Below are positions 1-8,118 of a DNA stretch of 64,000 nt, piece by piece. The stretch is from Sphingobium sp. AP49 (GTDB taxonomy: Bacteria > Pseudomonadota > Alphaproteobacteria > Sphingomonadales > Sphingomonadaceae): contig NZ_CP124576.1 in assembly GCF_000281715.2 (NCBI RefSeq), positions 1,309,501 to 1,373,500 on the forward strand. Direction: 5' to 3'. Positions within the stretch are counted from its first letter, which is position 1. Each line of letters starts with the position of its first letter. Below the pieces are notes generated by a model. That model saw nothing but the letters and a program-made list of their open reading frames with translations, did no database searches and had not been told where the DNA came from. The translations under genes and the position numbers were made by a program.

Positions 1-315
1 GCCGGCGAAGGCATCGAGCGTGGTGATGTCGCGCGCGACGATGAAGGGATTGCGATAGGGCAGGACGAGGATGCCGGTCTGGAGCCGCAGGGTCGTGGTG
101 TGGGCGGCGAGCAGGGCGAGCATGACGAAGGGCGACTGGGCATGATGGCCACCGGCGTCGAGCCAGCGACCGGTCGGCACCGGATGGTCGGTGACGAGGC
201 CGGCGTGGAAGCCGGCCTGCTCCACCGTGCGGCCGATTTCCGCCACGGCCTCCATCGTGCCGAACTCGTCGGGCAGGTCGGCATGGTCGAAGGGCAGGGG
301 GACGTTGATCTTCAT
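1..315 (-). CDS. LLM-class flavin-dependent oxidoreductase, partial (N-terminal 105 aa)
   Basis: The reading frame begins at an ATG (315-313) and runs off the left edge, so only the N-terminal third is visible. The protein opens MKINVPLPFDHADLP and contains an aspartate-histidine pair (VTDHPVP), then a segment on regional time/therapy-like barrel strands ending GILVLPYRNPFIVARDITTLD. That last segment is typical of luciferase-like monooxygenases (TIM barrel binding FMN or F420), close to the TIGR03619 subgroup. Its ATG overlaps the stop of the upstream short-chain dehydrogenase as ATGA, so the two are translationally coupled. The cofactor cannot be decided from the fragment; the automatic F420 label often given to this family should not be taken as shown, as sphingomonads are not generally known to make F420. 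Confidence 0.75.
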   Translation of the reverse strand, partial: MKINVPLPFDHADLPDEFGTMEAVAEIGRTVEQAGFHAGLVTDHPVPTGRWLDAGGHHAQSPFVMLALLAAHTTTLRLQTGILVLPYRNPFIVARDITTLDAFAG

Positions 316-1178
316 GCGTCGGATACTCCATGCGGTTCGACCAGCACCCATTGGCCGGCGGCGTTGCGGACCCAGCCGGACGAAGCCCAACTGCCGCCGT
401 CGACCGGCAATATGGTCCCGGTGATGTAGCTGCTCATCGGCGAGGCGAGGAACAGGGCGGCCTGGCCGCATTCGCTGTCGATGCCGGGCCGTCGCAGCGG
501 GATGCGGCGGGCGGTCGCATCGGTCATGGCCGGCGGCACGGCGAACCATGTCGCTTCATCCACCGGGCCGGGGGGATTGCCGCGCGTGCCTGGCGTGGTG
601 GTGAAATCGGGCGCGATCGCGTTCACGCGGATGCCATGATCGGCTAGTTCCAGCGCCATGCTACGGGTGAAGTTGTTCATCCCCGCCTTGCATGCGGCAT
701 AGACGGCATAACCCGGCGCAGCGCGCGATCCTTCGATGCTGGAAACGTTGATGATGGCGCCGCCGCGCCCGCCTGCAATGATGTGCGGCACGGCGGCCGA
801 GGTGGCGGCGAGCATCGAGACGAGGTTGAGGTCGATATGGCGGCGCCAGCTATTGGCGCTCTGGTCGAGGAACGGCTTGCGGCTGACGCCACCGACATTG
901 TTGACCAGGATGTCGATCCGGCCGAAGCGGGCCTGGGCGGTGTCTACCATCGCGGCGACCTGGTCGGGCTGGGCCATGTCGGTGGGGATGGGAAGGCAGG
1001 TGCGGCCGCGTTCAGCGATACGCGCCGCCACTTCTGTGCCGCGTTCGGGGATGATGTCGGCGATGACGATGTCGGCGCCGGCCTCCGCAAGGGCGAGCGC
1101 GATGGCGCGGCCGAGGCCCGCGCCGCCGCCGGTGACGATGGCGACCTGATCGGTGATGCGGCACTGGTCTGGCGCCAT
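312..1178 (-). CDS. SDR-family NAD(P)-dependent oxidoreductase
   Basis: This 288-aa protein is a classical short-chain dehydrogenase/reductase. The Rossmann glycine motif TGGGAGLG lies near residue 16, the structural NNVGG motif near residue 92, a serine-containing strand INVSS near 143, and the catalytic YAVYAACK (Tyr-x3-Lys) near 157. The tail (from about residue 240) matches the FLASPMSSYITGTILPVDGG type end of the family. A purine-rich ribosome binding site (GAAGAGGA) precedes the ATG at 1178. Its stop overlaps the start of the LLM oxidoreductase, suggesting a two-enzyme catabolic or detoxifying unit. The substrate cannot be told from sequence. Confidence 0.9.
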   Translation of the reverse strand: MAPDQCRITDQVAIVTGGGAGLGRAIALALAEAGADIVIADIIPERGTEVAARIAERGRTCLPIPTDMAQPDQVAAMVDTAQARFGRIDILVNNVGGVSRKPFLDQSANSWRRHIDLNLVSMLAATSAAVPHIIAGGRGGAIINVSSIEGSRAAPGYAVYAACKAGMNNFTRSMALELADHGIRVNAIAPDFTTTPGTRGNPPGPVDEATWFAVPPAMTDATARRIPLRRPGIDSECGQAALFLASPMSSYITGTILPVDGGSWASSGWVRNAAGQWVLVEPHGVSDA

Positions 1179-1272
1179 GGCGCGATCCTCTTCCCCTTTT
1201 GACCGTCAGTTCGCGGCCAAGGCGGAAGAGGAGTCAATTGCACGCCCGGTCATATCGACCGGGCGATGGCGC

Positions 1273-2064
1273 TTATTGCGCGGTCCAGCCGCCGTCGATC
1301 GAGAGATTGGCGCCGGTAATCTGGGCTGCGGCGTCGCTGCACAGATAGAGGGCGGTGGCGGCGACCTGTTCGGCGGTGACGAACTGCTTGGTCGGCTGGC
1401 CGGCGAGCAGCACGTCGTTCATCACCTGCTCGCGGGTCATGTTCCGCGCCTTCATCGTGTCGGGAATCTGGTTTTCCACCAGCGGGGTCCAGACATAGCC
1501 GGGCGAGATGCAGTTGGCGGTGATGCCGAAGGTGGCGACTTCCAGCGCGACCGTCTTGGTGAAGCCGTTGAGGCCATGCTTGGCGGTCACATAGGCGCTC
1601 TTGAAGGGCGAGGCGACCAGCGAGTGGGCCGAGGCGGTCTGGATGATCCGGCCCCATTTCTTGTCCTTCATGTAAGGAATGGCAAGCCGCGTGGTGTGGA
1701 AGGCGGCGTTGAGGTTGAGCGCGATGATGAGATCCCATTTATCGAGCGGGAATTCCTCGACCGGCGCGACATGCTGCATGCCAGCGTTGTTGATGAGGAT
1801 GTCGATGCCGCCAAAGGCATTGGCCGCTTCCTGCATCATTGCCTCGATCTGGTCGACCTTGGTCAGGTCATGCCCGCTGTAGAGCGCCTTGCCGCCGGAG
1901 AGCGCTTCAAGGCCGAGCCGTTCCTTCTCGATCGCGTCCGCGTCGCCAAAGCCGTTGATCACGACATTGGCGCCTTCGCCAGCCAGCGCCTTGGCATAGG
2001 CCAGGCCGATGCCGGAAGTGGAACCGGTGATCAGGGCGGTCTTGCCAGCGAGGGACTTGCTCAT
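1273..2064 (-). CDS. bdhA: 3-hydroxybutyrate dehydrogenase
   Basis: A 263-aa SDR protein that resembles D-3-hydroxybutyrate dehydrogenases, which oxidise 3-hydroxybutyrate to acetoacetate with NAD in polyhydroxybutyrate and ketone-body use. Visible features are TGSTSGIG (cofactor loop, about residue 14), NNAGMQ (about 92), the catalytic serine in QTASAHS (about 142) and SAYVTAKHG carrying Tyr and Lys (about 155). The family-typical NGFGDADAIEK segment follows the second beta strand. The ATG overlaps the stop of the patatin gene (ATGA), so translation is coupled to a lipase-like partner. About 94 bp separate it from the downstream SDR gene, which may be a separate unit. Confidence 0.88.
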   Translation of the reverse strand: MSKSLAGKTALITGSTSGIGLAYAKALAGEGANVVINGFGDADAIEKERLGLEALSGGKALYSGHDLTKVDQIEAMMQEAANAFGGIDILINNAGMQHVAPVEEFPLDKWDLIIALNLNAAFHTTRLAIPYMKDKKWGRIIQTASAHSLVASPFKSAYVTAKHGLNGFTKTVALEVATFGITANCISPGYVWTPLVENQIPDTMKARNMTREQVMNDVLLAGQPTKQFVTAEQVAATALYLCSDAAAQITGANLSIDGGWTAQ

Positions 2065-3272
2065 GCCATTTTCTCCTTGAGATGATCCGGCGCATCGAGA
2101 TCGAAGGTCGCGCTTTTGCCGTCGAGAATGTTGCGGGCGATGAGGTCACCCTTGTGCATCACATCTTCCACCGAATCCCGGCCCTGCGCCCAGTGATCGA
2201 GCATGGTCGCACGGGAAAATTCAAAATCCTTGGCGCCGCTTTCCCAGGCGCGCGAGCGGTAGATGAGGTGGACGATATTGACCGATCCGCCGTCGAGCAT
2301 GTCGCGCAGCTTCTGTGCTTCCGGCCCGTCCTGCAATTCGGGGGGGAGTTTGTCGAGCAATGCCTGGATCGCGCCATGTTCGCGGCGCAGGCGTAGATAC
2401 TGGTCGGTCACCTGGCGGGTGCGGCTGCTATACTGGATGTCCTTCATGCGCGAATAGACGTCGGTCATCTGGCGCGGCATCGGCCCTTCGGCCGGGAACA
2501 GGTCGACCTGGAACACCAGCATGTCGTCGGTCTGGTGGTTGAGGACATGGGCGAGCGGGGTGTTGGAAACGATGCCGCCGTCCCAATACCAGCGCCCGTC
2601 AATCTCGATCGGGGGCAGGCCTGGCGGGAGCGCGCCCGAAGCCATGATGTGGCGCGCGTCGATGCGGGTATTGCCGCCCGGGCCGCGCGTATCCCAATAG
2701 GCGAAATTGCCGCTTTCGACATCGACCGCGCCGACCGACAGCCGCACCGGTCCGTCATTGAGCAGGTCCCAGTCGACGCAGGCGTCGAGCGTGTCCTTGA
2801 GCGGTGCGCTGTCATAGAAGCTGATCGCGCCGGCTGATCCTTCGGGCATCAGCGTCGCAGGCCATAGGCGTGGACGGAACATGCCCGGCACGCCCAGCGT
2901 CGCAACCGTGCCAGCGGCCATGAGGTGGGCGGCTTCGCGAATATGGTCGATTTCGGGCAGGATCATGTTGGGCATGCCGCCCGAAACGGTGAGCCAGAAT
3001 TTCTTCAGGCGGCTGAGCCGCTTGTGGGGTGGATTGCCGGCGATGATCGCGGCATTGACCGCGCCGATCGAAATGCCCGCGACCCAGCTAACGTCGACGC
3101 CCAGTTCATCCAGCCGCTGGTAGACGCCGGCCTGGAAGGAGCCGAGTGCGCCGCCCCCTTGCAACAGCAGCGCGACTTCGCGGGGGAGGGGAAGGGGGGT
3201 GGTGGCGCGGCGGCGCGGACGGGGTTCGGTATCGGCCATGTCGCAGTGCAATATAGTCTTTGGATGCGTCAT
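2061..3272 (-). CDS. Patatin-like phospholipase (DUF3734 type)
   Basis: This 403-aa protein carries a patatin hydrolase domain. It has the oxyanion loop QGGGALGSFQAGV (residues about 38-50), the nucleophile elbow GISIG with Ser68, and the catalytic aspartate in a DGG motif near residue 230. A C-terminal extension of about 130 residues, rich in charged residues, matches the DUF3734 tail often seen in alphaproteobacterial patatins. Family members cleave acyl esters of phospholipids or storage lipids. The stop overlaps the start of bdhA. No strong ribosome binding site precedes the ATG at 3272; an in-frame ATG at 3239 (MADTEPRPRR) is an equally possible start. No signal peptide is seen, so it is probably cytoplasmic or peripheral to membranes or granules. 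Confidence 0.87.
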   Translation of the reverse strand: MTHPKTILHCDMADTEPRPRRRATTPLPLPREVALLLQGGGALGSFQAGVYQRLDELGVDVSWVAGISIGAVNAAIIAGNPPHKRLSRLKKFWLTVSGGMPNMILPEIDHIREAAHLMAAGTVATLGVPGMFRPRLWPATLMPEGSAGAISFYDSAPLKDTLDACVDWDLLNDGPVRLSVGAVDVESGNFAYWDTRGPGGNTRIDARHIMASGALPPGLPPIEIDGRWYWDGGIVSNTPLAHVLNHQTDDMLVFQVDLFPAEGPMPRQMTDVYSRMKDIQYSSRTRQVTDQYLRLRREHGAIQALLDKLPPELQDGPEAQKLRDMLDGGSVNIVHLIYRSRAWESGAKDFEFSRATMLDHWAQGRDSVEDVMHKGDLIARNILDGKSATFDLDAPDHLKEKMA

Positions 3273-3391
3273 TCCAACTTAATGTCTCGTAACAAAGTCG
3301 ATCCTTTCGATGGAACGTGCGTCGCCAGCGGATGGTTTGCAGCCGGCCGGTAATGCAGTAGGCACGGGAAGGCTAAGCGAGGGAGGCCAGG

Positions 3392-4282
3392 GTGCGGCTC
3401 GACGACGAACAGGAAAGCAGCAATTTCGAGGTGCAGGACGGGCGCGGTGGCGGCTTTGGCGGCGGCGGGATGGGCGGCGGGCTTGGCCTGCTGCTGCCGC
3501 TGATCGGCAGTCGCTTCGGCTGCGGCGGCATCGTCGTGGTGCTGATCATCCTGGCGGTGATGGGCGTCAATCCGCTGAGCCTGATGAGCGGTGGCGGTGG
3601 CGTCCAGCAAGCGCCCCAGAACGCGCCGGCGGGCAACCGGGATGCGAGCAAGCTGACCGAGATCCAGCATTGGTCATTGAAGGTGCTGGGATCGACCGAG
3701 CGGGTGTGGGGGCAGATTTTCCAGGAATCGGGCCAGACCTATCAGCCGACGATCCTGTCCTTCTATGCGCAGAGCGGCACGTCGGGCTGCGGCGCGGCGC
3801 AGAGCGCGATGGGGCCATTTTACTGCCCGAACGACCAGAAGGTCTATCTCGACACCGATTTCTTCACCGAATTGCGCGATCGTTTCGGCGCGCCGGGCGA
3901 TTTCGCCCAGGCCTATGTGATTGCGCATGAGGTCGGTCATCATGTCCAGGATCTGGAAGGGACGCTGGGCCAGGTGAACCAGCAGCAGCGCCGCGTCGGC
4001 GAGGCGCAGGGCAATGCGCTGCAGGTAAAGGTGGAATTGCAGGCTGACTGCTATGCCGGGGTCTGGGCCAAGCGCACGGGCCTGATGGAGGGGGGCGACC
4101 TGGAGGAAGGCATGAAGGCGGCGCAGTCGATTGGCGACGATACGCTGCAAAAGTCGGCCGGGCGCCGGCCGGTGCCGGAAAGCTTCACCCATGGCACCAG
4201 CGAACAGCGCATGAACTGGCTGCGCAAGGGGTTGGACAGTGGCGATCCGGCCCAGTGCGACACGTTCAAAGGTGGATTGTAA
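3392..4282 (+). CDS. Neutral zinc metallopeptidase (YpfJ family)
   Basis: A 296-aa protein starting at a GTG, chosen because GGGAGG lies about 7 bases upstream. Residues 1-30 are glycine-rich, then one membrane segment (about 44-57, IVVVLIILAVMG) anchors the protein, leaving the peptidase domain outside the cytoplasm. The zinc motif HEVGHH lies near residue 179 with the distal acid about 40 residues on, in ELQADCYAGVWA, the usual arrangement of the YpfJ/zinc_peptidase family (PF04228). Length fits the family. It is transcribed away from the patatin gene across a 119-bp divergent gap. Physiological substrate unknown. Confidence 0.9.
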   Translation: MRLDDEQESSNFEVQDGRGGGFGGGGMGGGLGLLLPLIGSRFGCGGIVVVLIILAVMGVNPLSLMSGGGGVQQAPQNAPAGNRDASKLTEIQHWSLKVLGSTERVWGQIFQESGQTYQPTILSFYAQSGTSGCGAAQSAMGPFYCPNDQKVYLDTDFFTELRDRFGAPGDFAQAYVIAHEVGHHVQDLEGTLGQVNQQQRRVGEAQGNALQVKVELQADCYAGVWAKRTGLMEGGDLEEGMKAAQSIGDDTLQKSAGRRPVPESFTHGTSEQRMNWLRKGLDSGDPAQCDTFKGGL

Positions 4283-4288
4283 CCCGGA

Positions 4289-4609
4289 TCAGGGTTCAGC
4301 GTTGGGAGAGCCAGGGGCGGGCGTGCCGGAAGCGGATGCTGAATCGCTGGGTGCAGGCAGGCCCGCAGCCGGATTGAGGCTGGGCTGACCGGCGTCGCCC
4401 ATTGGCTGGCTGAGATCGGGGGGGACGAAGGCCGGCGGCGCTGACGGCACGACAACCGTTGGTGCGGCTGGTGTTGTCGGCGTAGGCGCCACGATGGCGC
4501 TGTTATCCTGTGCGTCCGCGGCCGCGCTATGTGGCGTGAAATTCTGAAGCGCCAGGACGATCATCGGGGCCACGACCAGCGTTCCGCCAGCAAACACCTT
4601 GTACATCAT
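4289..4609 (-). CDS. Hypothetical protein with N-terminal signal/anchor and Pro/Ala-rich tail
   Basis: I do not recognise this 106-aa protein. It starts with a double ATG (MMYKVF), followed by a hydrophobic stretch (residues about 7-21) that looks like a signal anchor. The rest is low-complexity Ala/Pro/Ser with no cysteines and is likely disordered in the periplasm. It converges with the metallopeptidase gene, 6 bp apart. The codon use is ordinary for the window and the frame is closed by a TGA just after the neighbour's stop, which supports a real but lineage-specific gene. Confidence 0.55.
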   Translation of the reverse strand: MMYKVFAGGTLVVAPMIVLALQNFTPHSAAADAQDNSAIVAPTPTTPAAPTVVVPSAPPAFVPPDLSQPMGDAGQPSLNPAAGLPAPSDSASASGTPAPGSPNAEP

Positions 4610-4692
4610 CGATCGAGCTTATTCCCGCAAAAAGGAAAAGAGGATTCGGGCCTTATCGCCAATGAATGAACAAATGCCTGCATGTGCGCAGG

Positions 4693-4884
4693 TTAATGCT
4701 GATCGATCTTTGCCAGCAGCGCCAACATATCGTCCGGCAATCCTTCGCGCTGGGTCGCGAAGCTGGCACGCAACGCCTTGCCGACCCCTTCATAGGGCAG
4801 TGGCAGGCCGACGGTTACGACACGGCCAGCGCCGCTGTCTCGTCCCGGTGCCGATCGGCCAAGAGGTTTGCGCTGTATTTCCAT
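4693..4884 (-). CDS. Small NepR-like anti-sigma factor candidate (63 aa)
   Basis: Inside the 361-bp gap between the preceding small gene and glnE, a 63-aa frame on the minus strand begins at ATG 4884 (MEIQRKPLGR) and ends at TAA 4693. Its C-terminal half, VGKALRASFATQ then LPDDMLALLAKID, has the spacing of NepR anti-sigma factors of the general stress response: a short amphipathic helix (G-x-x-LR), then a loop with P-D and a second helix LLxxLD. The N-terminal 30 residues are basic and probably disordered, as in NepR. No phyR, ecfG or histidine kinase lies next to it, and no clear ribosome binding site precedes the ATG, so the start could also be at the in-frame ATG at 4902. Function inferred from pattern only. 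Confidence 0.5.
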   Translation of the reverse strand: MEIQRKPLGRSAPGRDSGAGRVVTVGLPLPYEGVGKALRASFATQREGLPDDMLALLAKIDQH

Positions 4885-4970
4885 AAGGGACAGAACGGCC
4901 ATGGTCGCCAAAAGTTTCTGGATTTCGTCGCATTCGGGCGCGATATCGCCGCGAACAAGGAGACGGCAAC

Positions 4971-7664
4971 GTGACGGACTGGATCGACCTGGAGGCGCGG
5001 ATACGCGCGCATTCGCCATTTCTGGCGCGGCAGATGGATCGCTACCCCACCGTGACGCAGCTTCTGGCGGGCGGTGATTTCGATGCGGCGATGGCGGCGG
5101 CGCAGGCGCAAGGCGTGCCCGAGGATGGGGTGGCGAAGTCCTTGCGGCGGCGACGCGGCGCGATCGCGCTGGTGACGGCGGCGGCGGATCTGAGCGGTGC
5201 CTGGGACATGGACCGGGTGACGCGCACCCTGTCCGACTTTGCCGACCAGGCGCTGGAGGAAGCGTTGGCGGCGACCTTTGCCGAACGCTATCCCGATGCA
5301 GTGCCACAGGGCTTCGTCGTGCTGGCGCTGGGCAAGCATGGTAGCCGGGAACTCAATTACTCGTCCGATATCGACCCGATCCTGCTCTATGACCCCACCA
5401 CCCTGCCCCATGGCGAGCGGGAGGATGTGGCCGACGCGGCGGTGCGGATCGGGCGGCGGGCCAGCGAGATACTTAACGCGCGCGACGGCGACGGCTATGT
5501 CTTTCGCGTCGACCTGCGGCTGCGGCCGTCCCCGGAAGCCACGCCGATTGCGCTGCCGGTGGAGGCGGCGATCGGCTATTATGAATCGACCGCGATGGGC
5601 TGGGAGCAGGCGGCCTTCATCCGCGCCCGGCCGGCGGCGGGCGACATGGCGCTGGGTGAGTATTTCCTGCGCCAGATTCGTCCCTTCGTCTGGCGGCGCA
5701 GCCTGGACTTCGGCGCGATCGACGCGATCACCGACATCAGCCGGCGCATCCGCGACCATTATGCGCAGGGGCAGGCGTTCGGGCCGGGCTATGACCTGAA
5801 GCGCGGGCGCGGCGGCATTCGCGAGGTGGAGTTTTTCGCCCAGGTCCATCAACTGATCCATGGCGGGCGCGACCCGTCGCTGCGGTCGGGCAATACGCGC
5901 GAGGCGCTGCGCGCGCTGGCGGCGGCGGGCGTGATCGAGGCGGAAGTGGCCGCGCGTCTGGACGAGGCCTATATCCTGTTCCGCACGATCGAGCATCGCT
6001 TGCAGATGGTCGAGGACCGACAGACTCATGAACTGCCGAAAAATCCGGATTCGCTGGATAATGTCGCGCGGCTGCACGGGCTGGCGGACGGGCCGGCGCT
6101 GCTCGACCTGCTGCGGCCCCATGTCGAATGGGTCGGGGCCAATTATGATCGGCTGACCGCCGCGCCCGACGATGGCAGCCTGTCGCATGACGAGGACAAG
6201 CTGAAGGCGCAGCTCAAGGAGATGGGCTTTGCCGATGCCGACTGGGCGGCGGCGCGGGTCGCCCATTGGCGCGACGGCACGATCCGCTCGCTGCGCAGCG
6301 GCGCCTCGCGCGAGGCGCTGGAACGACTATTGCCGGTGTTGATGCCGGCGATCGCGACCGCGCCCGATCCGGGCCGGGCGCTCAACCGGCTGGACGACAT
6401 GATCGGCCGGCTGCCGAGCGCGATCAACTTCTTCAAGCTGCTGGGTGCGCGGCCGGGGCTGGTCGAGCTGCTGGCCGAGATATTGAGCCATGCGCCCGCG
6501 CTGGCCGATGTGCTGAGCCGTCGGGTCGAATTGCTCGAAGGGCTGATCGATGCGTCGGCCTTCGATCCCGTGCCGCCGGTCGATGTCCTGGCGCAGCAAT
6601 TTGCCGCGCTGGAGGCGGGCGAGGATTATCAGGCGCTGCTCGACCGGGTGCGACAGCGGGTGAATGACCGCCGCTTCGCGCTGGGCGTGCAGATCGTGCG
6701 GGGCGGCGATCCGCTGGAGGCCGGACGCGGCTATGGCCGGGTGGCGGAAGCGGCGATCGAGGCGCTGGCGGGCGCCACTGTCGCCGAGTTCGAGAGCGTG
6801 CATGGCAAGGTGCCGGGCGGCGAGATGGTGATCCTGGCGCTGGGGCGGATGGGCGGCGGGGTGCTGACCCATGCGTCGGACCTGGACCTGGTTTACCTCT
6901 TCACCGGCGATTTCCTGGCGGAATCGGATGGCGCGCGGCCACTGGGTGCGACCCAATATTTCAACCGCCTCGGCCAGCGCATCACCAATGCGCTGTCGGT
7001 GTCGACGGCGGCGGGGCCGCTCTATGAGGTGGACACGCGGCTGCGGCCGTCGGGCGCGCAGGGCCTGCTGGCGGTCAGCCTCGACAGTTTCGCCAAATAT
7101 CAGCGTGAAGAAGCCTGGACCTGGGAGCATCTGGCGCTGACGCGGGCGCGGCCGGTGTTCGGATCGCCGCAGGCGCGTAGCGCGCTGGAGGCGATCCTGA
7201 CCGAGACGCTGCAACGGCCGCGCGACTTCGACGAACTGGCGCGGCAGGCGGTGAAGATGCGTGGCGACATTGCCCGGCACAAGCCGCCGGCGAGCGAACT
7301 GGACGTCAAGCTGGTGCCCGGCGGGCTGGTCGACATCGAGTTCCTGATTCACGTCAATCAGTTCCATTATCGCATGGGCTTCGACCCGGATCTGGGCCAG
7401 GCGCTGGCCGAGCTGGTGACGGCCGGCCATCTGCCCGCCGCGCTGATCCCGGCGCAGGAGTTGATCACCCGCTTCCTGATCGTGTCGCGGCTGGTGTCGC
7501 CCAAGTCGACCGAGCCGCCGCAAGCGACCCGGCCGCTGGTGGCGCGGGCCTGTGGCGCGGCCGATTGGGATGCGCTGCTTGAAAGCTATGCCAAGGCCCG
7601 GCAAAGCGTCGGCGACGCATGGCGCGCACTGGCCGCGCCCTATCAGGAGGATCAAGATGCTTGA
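4971..7664 (+). CDS. glnE: Bifunctional glutamine synthetase adenylyltransferase/deadenylase
   Basis: An 897-aa GlnE that adenylylates and deadenylylates glutamine synthetase under control of PII, thereby tuning ammonia assimilation. Two nucleotidyltransferase domains are visible, each followed by a helical domain: the N-terminal one with LGKHGSRELNYSSDIDPIL (residues about 116-134) and the C-terminal one with LGRMGGGVLTHASDLDLVYL (about 623-642). The SxDxD metal-binding aspartates are present in both. The start is a GTG with GGAGACGG upstream. Its last 8 bases overlap the start of bcp. Length is close to that of other alphaproteobacterial GlnE proteins. Confidence 0.95.
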   Translation: MTDWIDLEARIRAHSPFLARQMDRYPTVTQLLAGGDFDAAMAAAQAQGVPEDGVAKSLRRRRGAIALVTAAADLSGAWDMDRVTRTLSDFADQALEEALAATFAERYPDAVPQGFVVLALGKHGSRELNYSSDIDPILLYDPTTLPHGEREDVADAAVRIGRRASEILNARDGDGYVFRVDLRLRPSPEATPIALPVEAAIGYYESTAMGWEQAAFIRARPAAGDMALGEYFLRQIRPFVWRRSLDFGAIDAITDISRRIRDHYAQGQAFGPGYDLKRGRGGIREVEFFAQVHQLIHGGRDPSLRSGNTREALRALAAAGVIEAEVAARLDEAYILFRTIEHRLQMVEDRQTHELPKNPDSLDNVARLHGLADGPALLDLLRPHVEWVGANYDRLTAAPDDGSLSHDEDKLKAQLKEMGFADADWAAARVAHWRDGTIRSLRSGASREALERLLPVLMPAIATAPDPGRALNRLDDMIGRLPSAINFFKLLGARPGLVELLAEILSHAPALADVLSRRVELLEGLIDASAFDPVPPVDVLAQQFAALEAGEDYQALLDRVRQRVNDRRFALGVQIVRGGDPLEAGRGYGRVAEAAIEALAGATVAEFESVHGKVPGGEMVILALGRMGGGVLTHASDLDLVYLFTGDFLAESDGARPLGATQYFNRLGQRITNALSVSTAAGPLYEVDTRLRPSGAQGLLAVSLDSFAKYQREEAWTWEHLALTRARPVFGSPQARSALEAILTETLQRPRDFDELARQAVKMRGDIARHKPPASELDVKLVPGGLVDIEFLIHVNQFHYRMGFDPDLGQALAELVTAGHLPAALIPAQELITRFLIVSRLVSPKSTEPPQATRPLVARACGAADWDALLESYAKARQSVGDAWRALAAPYQEDQDA

Positions 7665-8118
7665 ACAGGGAGCGATGTTGCCCGACGTGGCGTTGAAGGA
7701 TGCGGATGGCGCGGACTTCAGCCTGGCGCGCTATCGCGGCAAGCCGGTGGTGGTCTATTTCTATCCCAAGGCGGATACGCCCGGCTGCACCAGCGAGGCG
7801 AAGGATTTCACCGAACTGGCGAGCGAATTCGCGGCACTGGGCGTGGCGGTGGTCGGCGTGTCGAAGGACAAACCGGCCAAGCTCAAGAAATTCGGCGACA
7901 AATATGGGCTGGCGGTGACGCTGGCGTCGGACGAGCCGGGCACGGCCTGCGAGGCGTTCGGCACCTGGGTCGAGAAGTCGCTCTATGGCCGCCAATATAT
8001 GGGGATCGCGCGGGCAACCTTCCTGGCGGACGGCGACGGCAGGATCGTGCGGGTCTGGCCCAAGGTGAAGGTCAAGGGCCATGCCGCCGAGGTGCTGGAG
8101 GCGGCGAAGGCGCTTTGA
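7657..8118 (+). CDS. bcp: Thioredoxin-dependent peroxiredoxin, BCP/PrxQ type
   Basis: A 153-aa peroxiredoxin that reduces hydroperoxides. The peroxidatic site is PKADTPGCTSE with Cys44; the partner cysteine that most BCP proteins carry five residues later is missing (Lys49). The only other cysteine is Cys98 (GTACEAFG), on the third helix, which is the resolving position in some PrxQ proteins. The start at 7657 is set by a strong AGGAGG at 7645-7650 and lies inside the end of glnE; an upstream in-frame ATG at 7552 would make a longer product but has no supporting site. The stop overlaps the next gene. Confidence 0.93.
   Translation: MLEQGAMLPDVALKDADGADFSLARYRGKPVVVYFYPKADTPGCTSEAKDFTELASEFAALGVAVVGVSKDKPAKLKKFGDKYGLAVTLASDEPGTACEAFGTWVEKSLYGRQYMGIARATFLADGDGRIVRVWPKVKVKGHAAEVLEAAKAL

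Noticed and set aside
4815..6266. 483-aa minus-strand frame overlapping the start of glnE
   Set aside because: Opposite GlnE over almost all of its length and rich in Arg/Gln. Its upstream part does not support a protein, and only the separate frame at 4693-4884 was kept.
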